NCBI GenBank assembly: GCA_045543655.1
Contig: JAZPXN010000078.1
Coordinates: 5,775-69,774, forward strand
Length of the DNA stretch: 64,000 nt
Direction of reading: 5' to 3'
DNA from: RGIG995 sp045543655
GTDB lineage: Bacteria; Bacillota; Clostridia; Oscillospirales; UBA644
The first letter of the stretch is position 1; every line of letters starts with the position of its first letter. Below are positions 25,578 through 34,617 of this stretch, piece after piece. The notes beneath the pieces were generated by a model. The model saw only the letters and a program-made list of their open reading frames with translations. It made no database searches and had not been told where the DNA came from. The translations under genes and the position numbers were made by a program.

Positions 25578-25594
25578 CCATTGGAGGCGACGAT

Positions 25595-26551
25595 ATGGAT
25601 AAATTTGTCACCCTCGATAAGATCATTCAATCGGAACACCTTAAAGTAGTTTATCTTCCCGACTCCGCCGGAGAAAACGGTGCGAAGCGGGCAGTTTACA
25701 GTACCGACGTGAATCGACCCGGTCTTCCGCTGTCCGGCTTTTTTGATCATTTCGATCATGCCCGGATCCAGATTCTCGGAAACGTTGAAATGAGCTTTCT
25801 TTCGGAAAAATCGTCGGAGGAGCGTCTGCAGATCTTTGACGGGCTTTTCTCCCGGAATATCCCCGCTATCGTGGTTACCCGGGATCTTCCTATTCCGGAT
25901 GAATTGATCGAAAGTGCAACGAGATACGAGATCCCCGTTCTTGCGTCCAACCGTGCCACGTCCCGCTTTATGTCTTCTTTGATCAACTATTTGAACGTTC
26001 AGCTGGCGCCTTGCATTACCCGACACGGCGTCCTTGTTAACGTTTACGGTGAAGGAATTTTAATTCTGGGTGAAAGTGGTGTTGGCAAGAGCGAAACGGC
26101 TATGGAACTGCTCAAACGCGGTCACCGCTTGATTGCCGACGACGCCGTGGAATTGCGGGCGGTCTCCGATCTTACCATCGTTGGCTCTGCTCCGGAATTG
26201 ATCCGCTATCTCATTGAGCTTCGCGGGATCGGGCTTGTGGACGTACGGCATATCTTTGGTATGGGTGCGGTCATGGAAACCTCCCGCATCGATTTCGTCG
26301 TTCAGTTGGAAAACTGGGACGAAAACAAGCATTACGATCGCTTGGGGCTTGAGACCCAGGAATACGATATTCTTGATCACAAGATTCCTTCCGTCACCAT
26401 TCCCGTTTGCCCCGGTCGAAACCTCGCCATTATCATCGAGGTTGCCGCCGCTAACAATCGGCAGAAACGGAGCGGTTACAATGCCGCGGAAGAATTTAAC
26501 CGCCGTCTTTTAAAGCATATGAGCGAATCCGTACCGGAGTCTGACGTATGA
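25595..26551 (+). CDS. hprK: HPr kinase/phosphorylase
   Basis: 318-residue bifunctional enzyme that phosphorylates and dephosphorylates Ser46 of HPr, controlling carbon catabolite repression in low-GC Gram-positives. The P-loop GESGVGKS is at residues 159-166, followed by the family's LIADDAVEL and the RGIGLVDVRHIFGMGAV signature. ATG at 25595 with TTGGAGGCG at 25581-25589. The stop overlaps murB by 4 nt. Confidence 0.97.
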   Translation: MDKFVTLDKIIQSEHLKVVYLPDSAGENGAKRAVYSTDVNRPGLPLSGFFDHFDHARIQILGNVEMSFLSEKSSEERLQIFDGLFSRNIPAIVVTRDLPIPDELIESATRYEIPVLASNRATSRFMSSLINYLNVQLAPCITRHGVLVNVYGEGILILGESGVGKSETAMELLKRGHRLIADDAVELRAVSDLTIVGSAPELIRYLIELRGIGLVDVRHIFGMGAVMETSRIDFVVQLENWDENKHYDRLGLETQEYDILDHKIPSVTIPVCPGRNLAIIIEVAAANNRQKRSGYNAAEEFNRRLLKHMSESVPESDV

Positions 26552-27438
26552 TTAGATCTTTCTGTGAAAATCATAATATCTTATTGGAGACCGACGTTAT
26601 TTTGGCGGAGAAAACGACCTTCCGCATCGGCGGTCCGGCTGATTATGCCGTTTATCCGGAAAATACGGCGCAAATGGCGGCGCTAATACGGTTTTTGAAT
26701 GAAAATCATCTGCGCTATTTTGTTTTGGGTCGGGGATCGGATATCCTGGCCGCAGACGAAGGCTATCGCGGAATCATCGTGATGACCAAAGCGATGAACG
26801 CCCTCCGCTGTGAAGGACGAAAGATTTTTGCCGGCGCCGGCTGCAGTATGACGGCCGTTTCAAATTTGGCTCTGAAAAACTCCCTTGCCGGGCTGGAATT
26901 TCTCCACGGAATTCCTGGAAGCGTGGGGGGTGGCGTCTTTATGAACGCCGGTGCCTACGGGTCGGAGATGTCCGAATTTCTTGAATCCGTAGAATGGGTT
27001 GATATGAAAGGGGAGATTCACGTTTCCCCCGTGGCTGAGCTTGATCTTTCTTACCGTCATTCCCGTTTTGTGAATCATCCCGGAATCGTTTGTTCCGCCG
27101 TATTTTCCTGCCCCGTGGGGGACGTCGAGCAGATCAAAGCGACGATCGCCGACCTCAACGCCCGCCGCAGAGAGAAGCAGCCCTTGGAATACCCCAGCGC
27201 CGGCAGCGCCTTCAAGCGCCCCGTCGGTCATTTTGCGGGAAAGCTTATTGAAGATTCCGGCTTGAAGGGTTATTCCGTTGGAGATGCTTGGGTCAGCGAA
27301 AAGCACGCCGGTTTTATCGTCAATAAAGGCCGTGCGTCCTGCGCTCAGGTGAAAGAACTGATTTCTCACGTGATTGAAAAAGTTCGGTCGGGTACCGGCA
27401 TTACGCTGGAACCGGAAATCCGCTTTCTCGACGAGTAA
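26548..27438 (+). CDS. murB: UDP-N-acetylenolpyruvoylglucosamine reductase (MurB)
   Basis: 296-residue FAD enzyme of peptidoglycan precursor synthesis, type IIb as in Gram-positives. FAD-binding features include TTFRIGGPADY and GIPGSVGGGVFMNAGAYG; the catalytic Ser is in PSAGSAFKRP and the catalytic Glu in ITLEPEIRFL. The usual GxGSN reads GRGSD, a conservative change in the FAD-binding loop. ATG overlaps hprK by 4 nt. The order hprK-murB-whiA lacks the usual rapZ and yvcK. Confidence 0.96.
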   Translation: MIRSFCENHNILLETDVILAEKTTFRIGGPADYAVYPENTAQMAALIRFLNENHLRYFVLGRGSDILAADEGYRGIIVMTKAMNALRCEGRKIFAGAGCSMTAVSNLALKNSLAGLEFLHGIPGSVGGGVFMNAGAYGSEMSEFLESVEWVDMKGEIHVSPVAELDLSYRHSRFVNHPGIVCSAVFSCPVGDVEQIKATIADLNARRREKQPLEYPSAGSAFKRPVGHFAGKLIEDSGLKGYSVGDAWVSEKHAGFIVNKGRASCAQVKELISHVIEKVRSGTGITLEPEIRFLDE

Positions 27439-27468
27439 ATATCATTTTGGTGGAAAGGAGGGAGACCC

Positions 27469-28368
27469 GTGTCCTATTCTTACGACGTAAAAAAACAATT
27501 GCTTCAAATGGAAGATCAGCCTTGCTGCCAAAAAGCAGAGCTTTACGGGTTTCTGCTCTTTTCCAATACGGTATCCGAAGGGGAGATCCGGCTTTGGACG
27601 GCGTACCCCGAGATCCGCACCCGATACCTCGGGTTTCTCATGGAAGCCGGGGTGAGAAAGTTTGAATTGTCCTGTCAAGGGAACGTGGCGAAGAAATATA
27701 TCTGCCGCATTACCCATCCCCGGGATATTCGCTGTTTGCGTGAATTTCTCAGCGGTATTTCGTTTCAGTCTCCCTTACGGCTCGATCGGCGCCTTTTGGA
27801 ATCGGAGTGTTGCCGCAGAGCCTTTTTGCGCGGGGCATTTATGGCCAACGGCGTCATGGTGTCTCCTGAGAAAAATTGTAGTATCGAGTTCAAAACGGCT
27901 CACCAACTGATGGGATCTGATTTCTTTGATTTTTGCAAGGATGCTTTCGATCTGCTTCCGGGCTCTACCGTCCGAAACGGTAAGAAACTGATTTATTTCA
28001 AATCCTGGGATTCTATCAAGGATTTCGTTGCATTGATCGGCGCCAGGGATACGGTTTACGATCTTGCAAACCGGGAAATTGAGCATTCCTTCCGTAGTAC
28101 GGCAAACCGACAGTTTAACTGCGATAACGCCAATATCCAACGCTCGGTGGATGCAGCGGACCAGCAGCTCCGTGCCGTATCCTTTTTGTTGGAGCATAAG
28201 ATTTCGTTGCCGGCGCCGTTGGAGGAGATTGCCCGCCTTCGTCTGGAGCATCCGGACGATACTCTGTCCGCTTTAGGACAGCGGTGCGACCCGCCGATTT
28301 CCAAGGCCGGAGCCGCTCACCGTCTGAAGAAAATTTGTACCCTTGCCGCAGAAAAGGGAGGTGCCTGA
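27469..28368 (+). CDS. whiA: DNA-binding protein WhiA
   Basis: 299 residues with an N-terminal LAGLIDADG-like domain (two halves; CCRRAFLRGAFMANG near residue 109) and a C-terminal helix-turn-helix (LGQRCDPPISKAGAAHRLKK). WhiA affects cell division and chromosome segregation in Firmicutes and sporulation in actinobacteria. The GTG start at 27469 follows GGAAAGGAGGGAG at 27452-27464. dnaE begins 1 nt after its stop. Confidence 0.95.
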   Translation: MSYSYDVKKQLLQMEDQPCCQKAELYGFLLFSNTVSEGEIRLWTAYPEIRTRYLGFLMEAGVRKFELSCQGNVAKKYICRITHPRDIRCLREFLSGISFQSPLRLDRRLLESECCRRAFLRGAFMANGVMVSPEKNCSIEFKTAHQLMGSDFFDFCKDAFDLLPGSTVRNGKKLIYFKSWDSIKDFVALIGARDTVYDLANREIEHSFRSTANRQFNCDNANIQRSVDAADQQLRAVSFLLEHKISLPAPLEEIARLRLEHPDDTLSALGQRCDPPISKAGAAHRLKKICTLAAEKGGA

Positions 28369-28369
28369 T

Positions 28370-31300
28370 ATGGGGTTCGTTCATCTTCACGTCCACAGTC
28401 AATTCAGCCTGCTCGACGGTATGTGTATCGTTGGGGAGGATAAAAAGCATAACGATAAAATGATGGATCTGCTCCACGAGCTTGGACAGGACGCCATTGC
28501 CATTACCGACCACGGTAACATGTACAGCGCCATCAAATTCTATAAATCCGCCAAGAATCACGGGATCAAGCCGATTCTTGGATGCGAAGTATACGTTGCG
28601 AACCGCAGCCGCTTTCAGAAAGAACGGGGCCTTGACTCCGGTTACGCCCATTTGGTGCTTCTTTGCGAAAACAATCAAGGCTATCAGAATCTGATTCAGA
28701 TCGTTTCCAAGAGTAATACCGAAGGCTTTTATTACAAGCCTCGCGTTGACCACGAGCTTTTGGAAGAATATCACGAGGGGTTGATCTGTCTTTCCGCTTG
28801 CCTGGGCGGCGAGATCCCTCAGCTGATCCTTAACGGTCAGTATGAAGAGGCAAAAAAATTGGCCCTGTGGTATTACGGCGTTTTCGGAGAAGACCATTAT
28901 TATCTTGAGATTCAGGATCACGGTCTCGAGGAACAGAAGCCGGTCATTGACGGTCTGCTTCGAATTCACGAAGAGACCGGAATCCCTCTCGTCGCCACCA
29001 ACGACGCCCACTATATGCGGAAGAGCGATGCAAAGGCTCAGAAGGTGCTCTTGTACGTGCAAATCAAAAAGACCATTAACGAAGAATGCGGCATGGGCTT
29101 TGAGACCGACGAGTTTTACGTTAAGTCTGAAGAAGAAATGCGGTCTTTGTTTGAATATATTCCCGAAGCCTGTGATAATACGGTCAAGATCGCAAACATG
29201 TGCAACGTGTCGTTCAAGAATCTGGACGATCCCGATCACCGTGAATATCACTTGCCCGACTACCGCACCCCCGACGATAAAGATCACTACGAATATCTGC
29301 GGGAACTGGCCTATCAGGGCTTTGACCGTAAATATCCCGAGCGAACCAAGGAACTGATCGAGCGTCTGGAATACGAATTGAGCGTCGTTCATTCGATGGG
29401 GTTCGTGGACTACTTCCTCATCGTCAGCGACTATGTCCGCTACGCCAAGCGTTCCGGCATCCCCGTCGGCCCCGGCCGCGGCTCCGGCGCCGGCAGTATC
29501 GTTGCGTATTGCATTGAAATTACCAATATTGAGCCGATTAAGTATAACCTGCTTTTTGAGCGCTTCCTGAATCCGGAACGCGTTTCCATGCCCGACTTTG
29601 ACGTGGACTTTTGCGTGGAGCGTCGGCAGGAGGTCATCGACTATTGTATCAATAAATACGGTCCCCAGTGCGTTGCCCAGATCGTTACCTTTGGTACTAT
29701 GAAGGCAAAAATGGCGGTCAAGGACGTTGCTCGCGTATTGGAATTCACACCTCAGGAAGCAAACTCTATCGCCAAGCTGCTTCAGGATAATATGAAGATC
29801 ATGGAATCGGTGGAGCTGATGCCCGAGTTACGGGAAATGTACCACAACGATCCCCGGATTCACGAATTGATCGATCTTTCCGCCAGTGTGGAAAACGCGC
29901 CCCGGCACACCTCCGTCCACGCCTGCGGTGTCGTTATTACCTATCCTTCGGTTGCTACCCACGTTCCTTTGGCAGTTCAGGACGGAATGCCCGTGACGCA
30001 GTACGATATGGTCATCAACGAGGAATTAGGGCTTTTGAAAATGGACTTCCTGGGCCTCCGTAACCTGACGGTGATCGAGGACGCCTGCAGTCAGATTCGT
30101 AAAAACGCCCCGGGGTTTGATATCAACACCGTGGATATGGACGACGCTGCCACTTATCGGATGCTGTCCAACGGGTTTACCGACGGTGTCTTTCAGCTGG
30201 AATCCGGCGGCATGAAGAAGACGCTGATCCAGCTTCAGCCAAAGAATATTGAAGATATCACCGCCGTTATTTCTCTTTATCGTCCGGGTCCCATGGACTC
30301 CATTCCAAAATACGTGTTCAACAGCACTCACCCCGATCAAATCACCTATCAGCACGCTCTGATGAAGCCGATTCTTGAGGTTACCAGCGGATGCCTGGTT
30401 TACCAGGAGCAGGTTATGCAGGTGGTGCGTGATCTTGCCGGTTACTCCTTTGGCCGCGCCGACGTCGTTCGCCGTGCCATGGGTAAGAAAAAGATGGAAG
30501 TTATGGAACAGGAGCGGGAATATTTCCTCAACGGAAAATTCTCCGCCGACGGGAAGATGGAGTTGCCCGGTGCTATCCGTAACGGCGTTCCTGCGGAGGT
30601 CGCAAACGAGATCTACGATGAAATGATCGAATTTGCAAAATACGCTTTCAACAAATCACATGCTGCCGCATATGCTTTCGTTACTTATTATACGGCTTTT
30701 CTGAAGTGTCATTATCCTCGGGAATATATGTCTGCCTTGCTGACCAGCGTTCTGGACAAGCCCGATAAGATGGTTGGCTATATTTTGGAGTGTAAGCGTA
30801 TGGGGATCCGGGTTCTTGCCCCGGATATCAACGAATCGCAAATCAATTTCTCCGTATCCGGAAGCGATATCCGTTACGGTCTCTCCGCTGTGAAGAACGT
30901 GGGACGTACCGTGGTGGAGCAGATCATTGAAGAGCGTGAAAAAGGCGGAAAATTCCTTAATTTTTACGAATTTTGCGAGCGCTCCATGAAGGCGAGCCAC
31001 GACGTTGACTCCCGTACCGTGGAAAGTCTTATCCAAAGCGGCGCTTTTGATTCCTTCGGTTTAAAGCGGAAGCAGTTGGTTACCGCATATGCGGATATCC
31101 GAAAATCCCTGCAGATTTCCATCCGTGAGGAGCAGGAAGGGCAGATCTCCCTCTTTGGAATGGCTACGGAAGAAGACCGGAAGAACAGTGCCGCCGCTAT
31201 TTACCGTTATCCCGACGTTCCGGAATATTCCAAAAAAGAGCTTCTTGCTCTGGAGAAGCACGTGACCGGGCTCTATCTTTCCGATCACCCAATGAACGAA

Positions 31301-31927
31301 TACGAGCCTATGTTTGAATCCACCGAGGCTGCCCGCATCGCTTCCTTCAACGATGAAGACGCCGGATTCAAAAATAACGATAAGGTCAGAGCCTTCGGAA
31401 TTCTGACCAAGGTGACCCGAAAAATGACCAAGAGTGAAACCATGATGGCCATTCTTCAACTGGAGGATCTGACCGGCTCCATGGAGGTTCTTGTTTTCGG
31501 TAAGGCTTACGAGCGTTTGTCTCCTAAGCTGAACGAAGACGACGTGGTCATAATTTCCGGGAAGCTTAGTATTGAAGACTCTCTTCGGGACGAGGACGAC
31601 GGAGAAGGTCGGGAGCCCGCTCGCCTCATTGCCCAAGAGATCGAGACCGTCAGTAATCCCAACGAGCCGGTCGTAGTTCAGCGGGTGCTTCAAGAGGTTA
31701 AGCAATTGTACGTTCGGGTCAATTCCGATGATTCGGATCGGATTCGGGAGGCTATCGAATTGCTTCAGCATAATCCGGGAAGCAGCGAAGTGTTTTTCCA
31801 CTTCCCCGATGAAAAGCGCACCGTTCGTTTTAAGGCGCAGACGGTGGATCCCAACTGGAATTTGATCAGCCAACTGAAGGAAGTTCTCGGGGACCGTAAC
31901 GTTGCCATAAAGGTGGTGAAGAGATGA
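28370..31927 (+). CDS. dnaE: DNA polymerase III alpha subunit (DnaE)
   Basis: 1185-residue replicative polymerase of the DnaE class (not PolC). The N-terminal PHP domain begins HLHVHSQFSLLDG; the polymerase active site has PDFDVDF with D411 and D413 and the third carboxylate D559 in MDFLGLRNL. A helix-hairpin-helix region and an OB-fold (about 1000-1080) complete it. ATG 28370 is chosen with AAAGGGAGGTG at 28353-28363; TTG 28343 lies inside whiA. In clostridia DnaE works with PolC. Confidence 0.97.
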   Translation: MGFVHLHVHSQFSLLDGMCIVGEDKKHNDKMMDLLHELGQDAIAITDHGNMYSAIKFYKSAKNHGIKPILGCEVYVANRSRFQKERGLDSGYAHLVLLCENNQGYQNLIQIVSKSNTEGFYYKPRVDHELLEEYHEGLICLSACLGGEIPQLILNGQYEEAKKLALWYYGVFGEDHYYLEIQDHGLEEQKPVIDGLLRIHEETGIPLVATNDAHYMRKSDAKAQKVLLYVQIKKTINEECGMGFETDEFYVKSEEEMRSLFEYIPEACDNTVKIANMCNVSFKNLDDPDHREYHLPDYRTPDDKDHYEYLRELAYQGFDRKYPERTKELIERLEYELSVVHSMGFVDYFLIVSDYVRYAKRSGIPVGPGRGSGAGSIVAYCIEITNIEPIKYNLLFERFLNPERVSMPDFDVDFCVERRQEVIDYCINKYGPQCVAQIVTFGTMKAKMAVKDVARVLEFTPQEANSIAKLLQDNMKIMESVELMPELREMYHNDPRIHELIDLSASVENAPRHTSVHACGVVITYPSVATHVPLAVQDGMPVTQYDMVINEELGLLKMDFLGLRNLTVIEDACSQIRKNAPGFDINTVDMDDAATYRMLSNGFTDGVFQLESGGMKKTLIQLQPKNIEDITAVISLYRPGPMDSIPKYVFNSTHPDQITYQHALMKPILEVTSGCLVYQEQVMQVVRDLAGYSFGRADVVRRAMGKKKMEVMEQEREYFLNGKFSADGKMELPGAIRNGVPAEVANEIYDEMIEFAKYAFNKSHAAAYAFVTYYTAFLKCHYPREYMSALLTSVLDKPDKMVGYILECKRMGIRVLAPDINESQINFSVSGSDIRYGLSAVKNVGRTVVEQIIEEREKGGKFLNFYEFCERSMKASHDVDSRTVESLIQSGAFDSFGLKRKQLVTAYADIRKSLQISIREEQEGQISLFGMATEEDRKNSAAAIYRYPDVPEYSKKELLALEKHVTGLYLSDHPMNEYEPMFESTEAARIASFNDEDAGFKNNDKVRAFGILTKVTRKMTKSETMMAILQLEDLTGSMEVLVFGKAYERLSPKLNEDDVVIISGKLSIEDSLRDEDDGEGREPARLIAQEIETVSNPNEPVVVQRVLQEVKQLYVRVNSDDSDRIREAIELLQHNPGSSEVFFHFPDEKRTVRFKAQTVDPNWNLISQLKEVLGDRNVAIKVVKR

Positions 31928-32259
31928 TCCGGATTTTACCTCTGCAGTTGGATCGGGAAATGTTCTGCCTGTATGAAGATGAAAAACTGCTCGCAAAGTG
32001 TTTTTATTCTTCAGAGACGGGGGAAATCTTTTCTATTGAGGACGTGGATCCCGTTGCCGCAAAGCCCTGGCACGTGGCGATATTGAAGGCTACGATGAGC
32101 AGCATGGATTACGCCGGCGTAACCCTCGCGTGGAGCCGGAATGAGGATCTGTTTGATTTGCTGAAGATTCTTCGGTTCAATGCCGACGGGTCCGGTCGCA
32201 TGACCGTGCCTCTTGCCGGATACTTTGATACTGCTTGTGAATGCGGAAATCACGATTAA
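31924..32259 (+). CDS. Conserved small protein of unknown function, coupled to dnaE
   Basis: 111 residues, not recognised. It starts with ATG overlapping the dnaE stop by 4 nt, so it is translated with dnaE. The sequence is soluble, with a predicted alpha/beta pattern (VAILKATMSSMDYAG helix, TLAWSRNEDLFDLLKIL) and a C-terminal FDTACECGNHD holding two cysteines and a histidine. The arrangement is reminiscent of a small GNAT-like domain, but no acetyl-CoA motif is clear. A strong terminator follows. Confidence 0.65.
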   Translation: MIRILPLQLDREMFCLYEDEKLLAKCFYSSETGEIFSIEDVDPVAAKPWHVAILKATMSSMDYAGVTLAWSRNEDLFDLLKILRFNADGSGRMTVPLAGYFDTACECGNHD

Positions 32260-32264
32260 AGAAC

Positions 32265-32300
32265 ACACCGTTCCTGCATTGATGCGGGAACGGTGTCTTT
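32265..32300. terminator. Bidirectional terminator
   Basis: 15-bp stem (ACACCGTTCC at 32265-32274 extended by TGCAT, paired with ATGC-G-GGAACGGTGT ending 32296), 2-nt loop. T-rich on the plus side (CTTTCGTTATTT) and moderately so on the minus side. It separates the convergent dnaE and ferredoxin transcripts. Confidence 0.85.
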
Positions 32301-32302
32301 CG

Positions 32303-32494
32303 TTATTTGCGGATTTTAATGACGTTGGTCGGGCATTGTTCTTCTGCAGTCTCTGCTTCGATCTTCACCTTCGCCGGGATTTCTTCGACCCGTACGCTGG
32401 CGGCTTCGGAGCCCTCCTGGCGGAAGACCGTGGGACAGATGTCTGCGCAGAGGCCGCATTTGATACAGCCGGATTTATTGATTTCTGCTTTCAT
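32303..32494 (-). CDS. Small 4Fe-4S ferredoxin
   Basis: 63-residue ferredoxin with CxxCxxC followed by a further Cys (CIKCGLCADICP near residues 10-21) and a distal CP (EEQCPTNVI), the pattern of a single [4Fe-4S] cluster protein. It probably carries low-potential electrons. ATG at 32494 follows GAGGTGAT; a GTG three codons earlier is less likely. A minus-strand TATAAT at 32537-32542 is about 43 nt upstream, but no good -35 is visible. It stands alone between the dnaE transcript and htrA. Confidence 0.92.
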   Translation of the reverse strand: MKAEINKSGCIKCGLCADICPTVFRQEGSEAASVRVEEIPAKVKIEAETAEEQCPTNVIKIRK

Positions 32495-32536
32495 TTTTAT
32501 CACCTCACCAACCGTAGTTTTGCCCGGAAGAGGAGA

Positions 32537-32542
32537 ATTATA
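32537..32542 (-). promoter_or_regulatory. Possible -10 element for the ferredoxin gene
   Basis: Minus-strand TATAAT 43 nt before the ferredoxin ATG; the -35 region (within the htrA terminator hairpin) does not resemble TTGACA. Weak evidence. Confidence 0.35.
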
Positions 32543-32550
32543 ATTGCCGA

Positions 32551-32592
32551 AAAATACCGCACCCGAACCGGATGCGGTATTTTATCTGTTAA
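32551..32592 (-). terminator. Rho-independent terminator of htrA
   Basis: Perfect 11-bp stem (AAAATACCGCA at 32551-32561 with TGCGGTATTTT at 32573-32583). Read on the minus strand it gives a GC-rich core with a T run (TTTTT), just after the htrA stop. Confidence 0.85.
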
Positions 32593-33839
32593 CCCTTGTC
32601 TTCGGTGAGTGTCAGTGTCGTTTCCACCGTTTTCCCGGTGCGATATTGGTAATAAGTGATTTTTACCGAATCTCCCACCTCGCGGTTTTTCTTTAGCGCT
32701 TCGATCTCGTTTAACGTCGAAACGCTCTGTCCGTCAAAGGAAAGAATCACGTCGTAAATCCGGATTCCGGATTGCTCCGCAGCGCTTCCTTTCGTGATTT
32801 CGGTCACGTAAAACCCTTCCGGCAGACGGTATCTTCTTGACAGGGAAGCGGTGATTTCCGTTCCTGCGGCGATGCCCGTAGCGGGGCGGTCCTTGACGTA
32901 TCCGAATTCTTTCAGCGAAGTGACGATCTTGATGGCGTCGTCAACGGGAATAGCAAACCCGATTCCCTCCACGTCGGTGGAGGATATTTTTGCGGAAACG
33001 ATGCCGATCAGCTTGCCTGCGGAATCCACCAGCGCACCGCCGCTGTTTCCCGGATTGACCGCCGCATCGGTCTGGATCATGGTGGATACCCCGTTTTCAC
33101 CGGAAACCTGTCGGTTCAGACCGCTGACGATTCCTACCGTTACGCTGTTTGCGTACTCCACGCCCAGGGGATTTCCAATGGCAATCGCCGATTGTCCTAC
33201 CAGAAGATTTGCGGATGAGCCTACGGTGACGGCCGGGAGCTTCGTTTCCGTTTCTACCTTTAACAGTGCAAGGTCCGTCTGTTTGTCCGCCGCAATCAGC
33301 GTCGCTTCCGCTTCGGTACCGTCGTCGAACAGAATGGTAATAAATGCGGTGGAGTATTGCTGGGCGTATTCGATTACGTGCTGATTGGTGATGATATACC
33401 CGTCCTCCGACCAGATCACGCCGGAGCCGGTAGAGGTTGCCGCTTCGGTTTGATAATAGGTAAACCCGTAGTCGATTTTCTGAGACGGAACCGTCACGCA
33501 AACGCAGACGACGGAGGGACGAACTGCCGAAACGACGGTGGTGACGGCTTTCGAGTTTTCATCAATGACGATCTGTGCATTCGTAAGTTCTTCCTCCGTC
33601 ACGGAAGACGGATTCTGCAGTCCGCCGTTCTGGGCAATCTTTAGTTTCTCCTCGTATTCCGCTTTCAATCTTTGGTTTTCTTCTGTGAAATGGGCGACGG
33701 TGCTCCATAGCGCGACGGCCAGCCCAACGGATATGATCAGGGAAAAGATGGCAAGCACCGTGCCTGCAGAGGGCTTCCGTTGTTGCTTTAATATCCGCGT
33801 TCCGTCCGATTCATAGATTTCCGAAGGTTTGAATTCCAT
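32589..33839 (-). CDS. htrA: HtrA/DegP-type serine protease with PDZ domain
   Basis: 416-residue membrane-anchored trypsin-like protease for envelope protein quality control. A transmembrane helix spans about residues 26-48, followed by a short linker, then the protease domain with His in ITNQHVI, Asp in KQTDLALL and Ser in GNSGGALV, and one C-terminal PDZ domain (about 320-410). The GNPLGVEYANSVTVG loop is typical. Start ATG at 33839 with AAAGGACTTGA upstream. It is a single-gene transcript on the minus strand. Confidence 0.95.
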   Translation of the reverse strand: MEFKPSEIYESDGTRILKQQRKPSAGTVLAIFSLIISVGLAVALWSTVAHFTEENQRLKAEYEEKLKIAQNGGLQNPSSVTEEELTNAQIVIDENSKAVTTVVSAVRPSVVCVCVTVPSQKIDYGFTYYQTEAATSTGSGVIWSEDGYIITNQHVIEYAQQYSTAFITILFDDGTEAEATLIAADKQTDLALLKVETETKLPAVTVGSSANLLVGQSAIAIGNPLGVEYANSVTVGIVSGLNRQVSGENGVSTMIQTDAAVNPGNSGGALVDSAGKLIGIVSAKISSTDVEGIGFAIPVDDAIKIVTSLKEFGYVKDRPATGIAAGTEITASLSRRYRLPEGFYVTEITKGSAAEQSGIRIYDVILSFDGQSVSTLNEIEALKKNREVGDSVKITYYQYRTGKTVETTLTLTEDKG

Positions 33840-33862
33840 CAGATCAAGTCCTTTTTTTCATT

Positions 33863-33868
33863 ATTATA
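33863..33868 (-). promoter_or_regulatory. Possible -10 element for htrA
   Basis: Minus-strand TATAAT 24 nt before the htrA start codon; a TATACT lies 10 nt further upstream. Neither has a convincing -35 at 17 nt. A TTGACA occurs at 33924-33929 (minus strand) but too far away. A short CCGAA/TTCGG inverted repeat (33880-33893) overlaps the region and could be an operator. Confidence 0.35.
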
Positions 33869-33925
33869 TGCACAGTATACCGAATTATTTCGGATAAATT
33901 ATTTTTCAAAATCGGCGTTTTTGTG

Positions 33926-33966
33926 TCAAATAAAAATTGCGGAAAGGTTGTTTCCCTCTCCGCAAT
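33926..33966 (-). terminator. Rho-independent terminator of upp
   Basis: Stem ATTGCGGA (33936-33943) with TCCGCAAT (33959-33966). On the minus strand the hairpin is followed by TTTTTATTT. It ends the AI-2E transporter-tsaEB-rpiB-upp operon and separates it from htrA. Confidence 0.88.
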
Positions 33967-33972
33967 TGGTCT

Positions 33973-34599
33973 TTATTTCGTGCCGAAAATACGGTCGCCC
34001 GCATCTCCGAGGCCGGGTACGATGTATCCGTGATCGTTCAGATGATCGTCCAGGGCGGCGCAGTAAACGGGTACGTCGGGATGATCCTCGTTGATCCGCT
34101 GTACGCCTTCGGGAGCCGCAAGGATATTGACGCATTTAATGTTTTTGACCCCCTTCTTCTTCAGCAGAGCGATGGCTGCCGAAGCAGAACCGCCGGTAGC
34201 CAGCATGGGATCCAGCAGGAATACGTGACGGTCCTCGATATCGGCGGGAAGCTTGCAGTAGTATTCCACGGGTTCCAGAGTGTCGGGATCCCGGTAAAGG
34301 CCGATGTGACCGACCTTGATGTTGGGGATCAGATTGACGACTCCGTCTACCATGCCAAGGCCTGCGCGCAGAATGGGAACTGCTGCAAATTTTTCATTGG
34401 CAAGGACGTGAAGTCTGGCCGTCGTAATGGGGGTTTCGATCTCCACTTCCTTCGTTGCCAGGTCCCGGGTGATTTCGTAGCACAGGAGCATGGCAATCTC
34501 ACTGGCCAGTTCCCGAAATTCTTTGCATCCGGTTTCCGTTTTTCTCATGATGGCCAGCTTGTGCTGGATCAGAGGATGGTTCGTGACGTTGATATTCAT
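33973..34599 (-). CDS. upp: Uracil phosphoribosyltransferase
   Basis: 208-residue pyrimidine salvage enzyme making UMP from uracil and PRPP. The PRPP loop LLDPMLATGGSAS and the uracil-binding C-terminal GYIVPGLGDAGDRIFG are clear. Start ATG at 34599 with AAAGGAGAAGC upstream. Last gene of a minus-strand operon, 18 nt after rpiB. Confidence 0.97.
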   Translation of the reverse strand: MNINVTNHPLIQHKLAIMRKTETGCKEFRELASEIAMLLCYEITRDLATKEVEIETPITTARLHVLANEKFAAVPILRAGLGMVDGVVNLIPNIKVGHIGLYRDPDTLEPVEYYCKLPADIEDRHVFLLDPMLATGGSASAAIALLKKKGVKNIKCVNILAAPEGVQRINEDHPDVPVYCAALDDHLNDHGYIVPGLGDAGDRIFGTK

Positions 34600-34617
34600 A
34601 ACAGCTTCTCCTTTTTA

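Noticed and set aside
24275..26026. 583-codon minus-strand frame across ispH-S1 and hprK
   Set aside because: Shadow of conserved genes; it also runs through the terminator-like hairpin at 25538.
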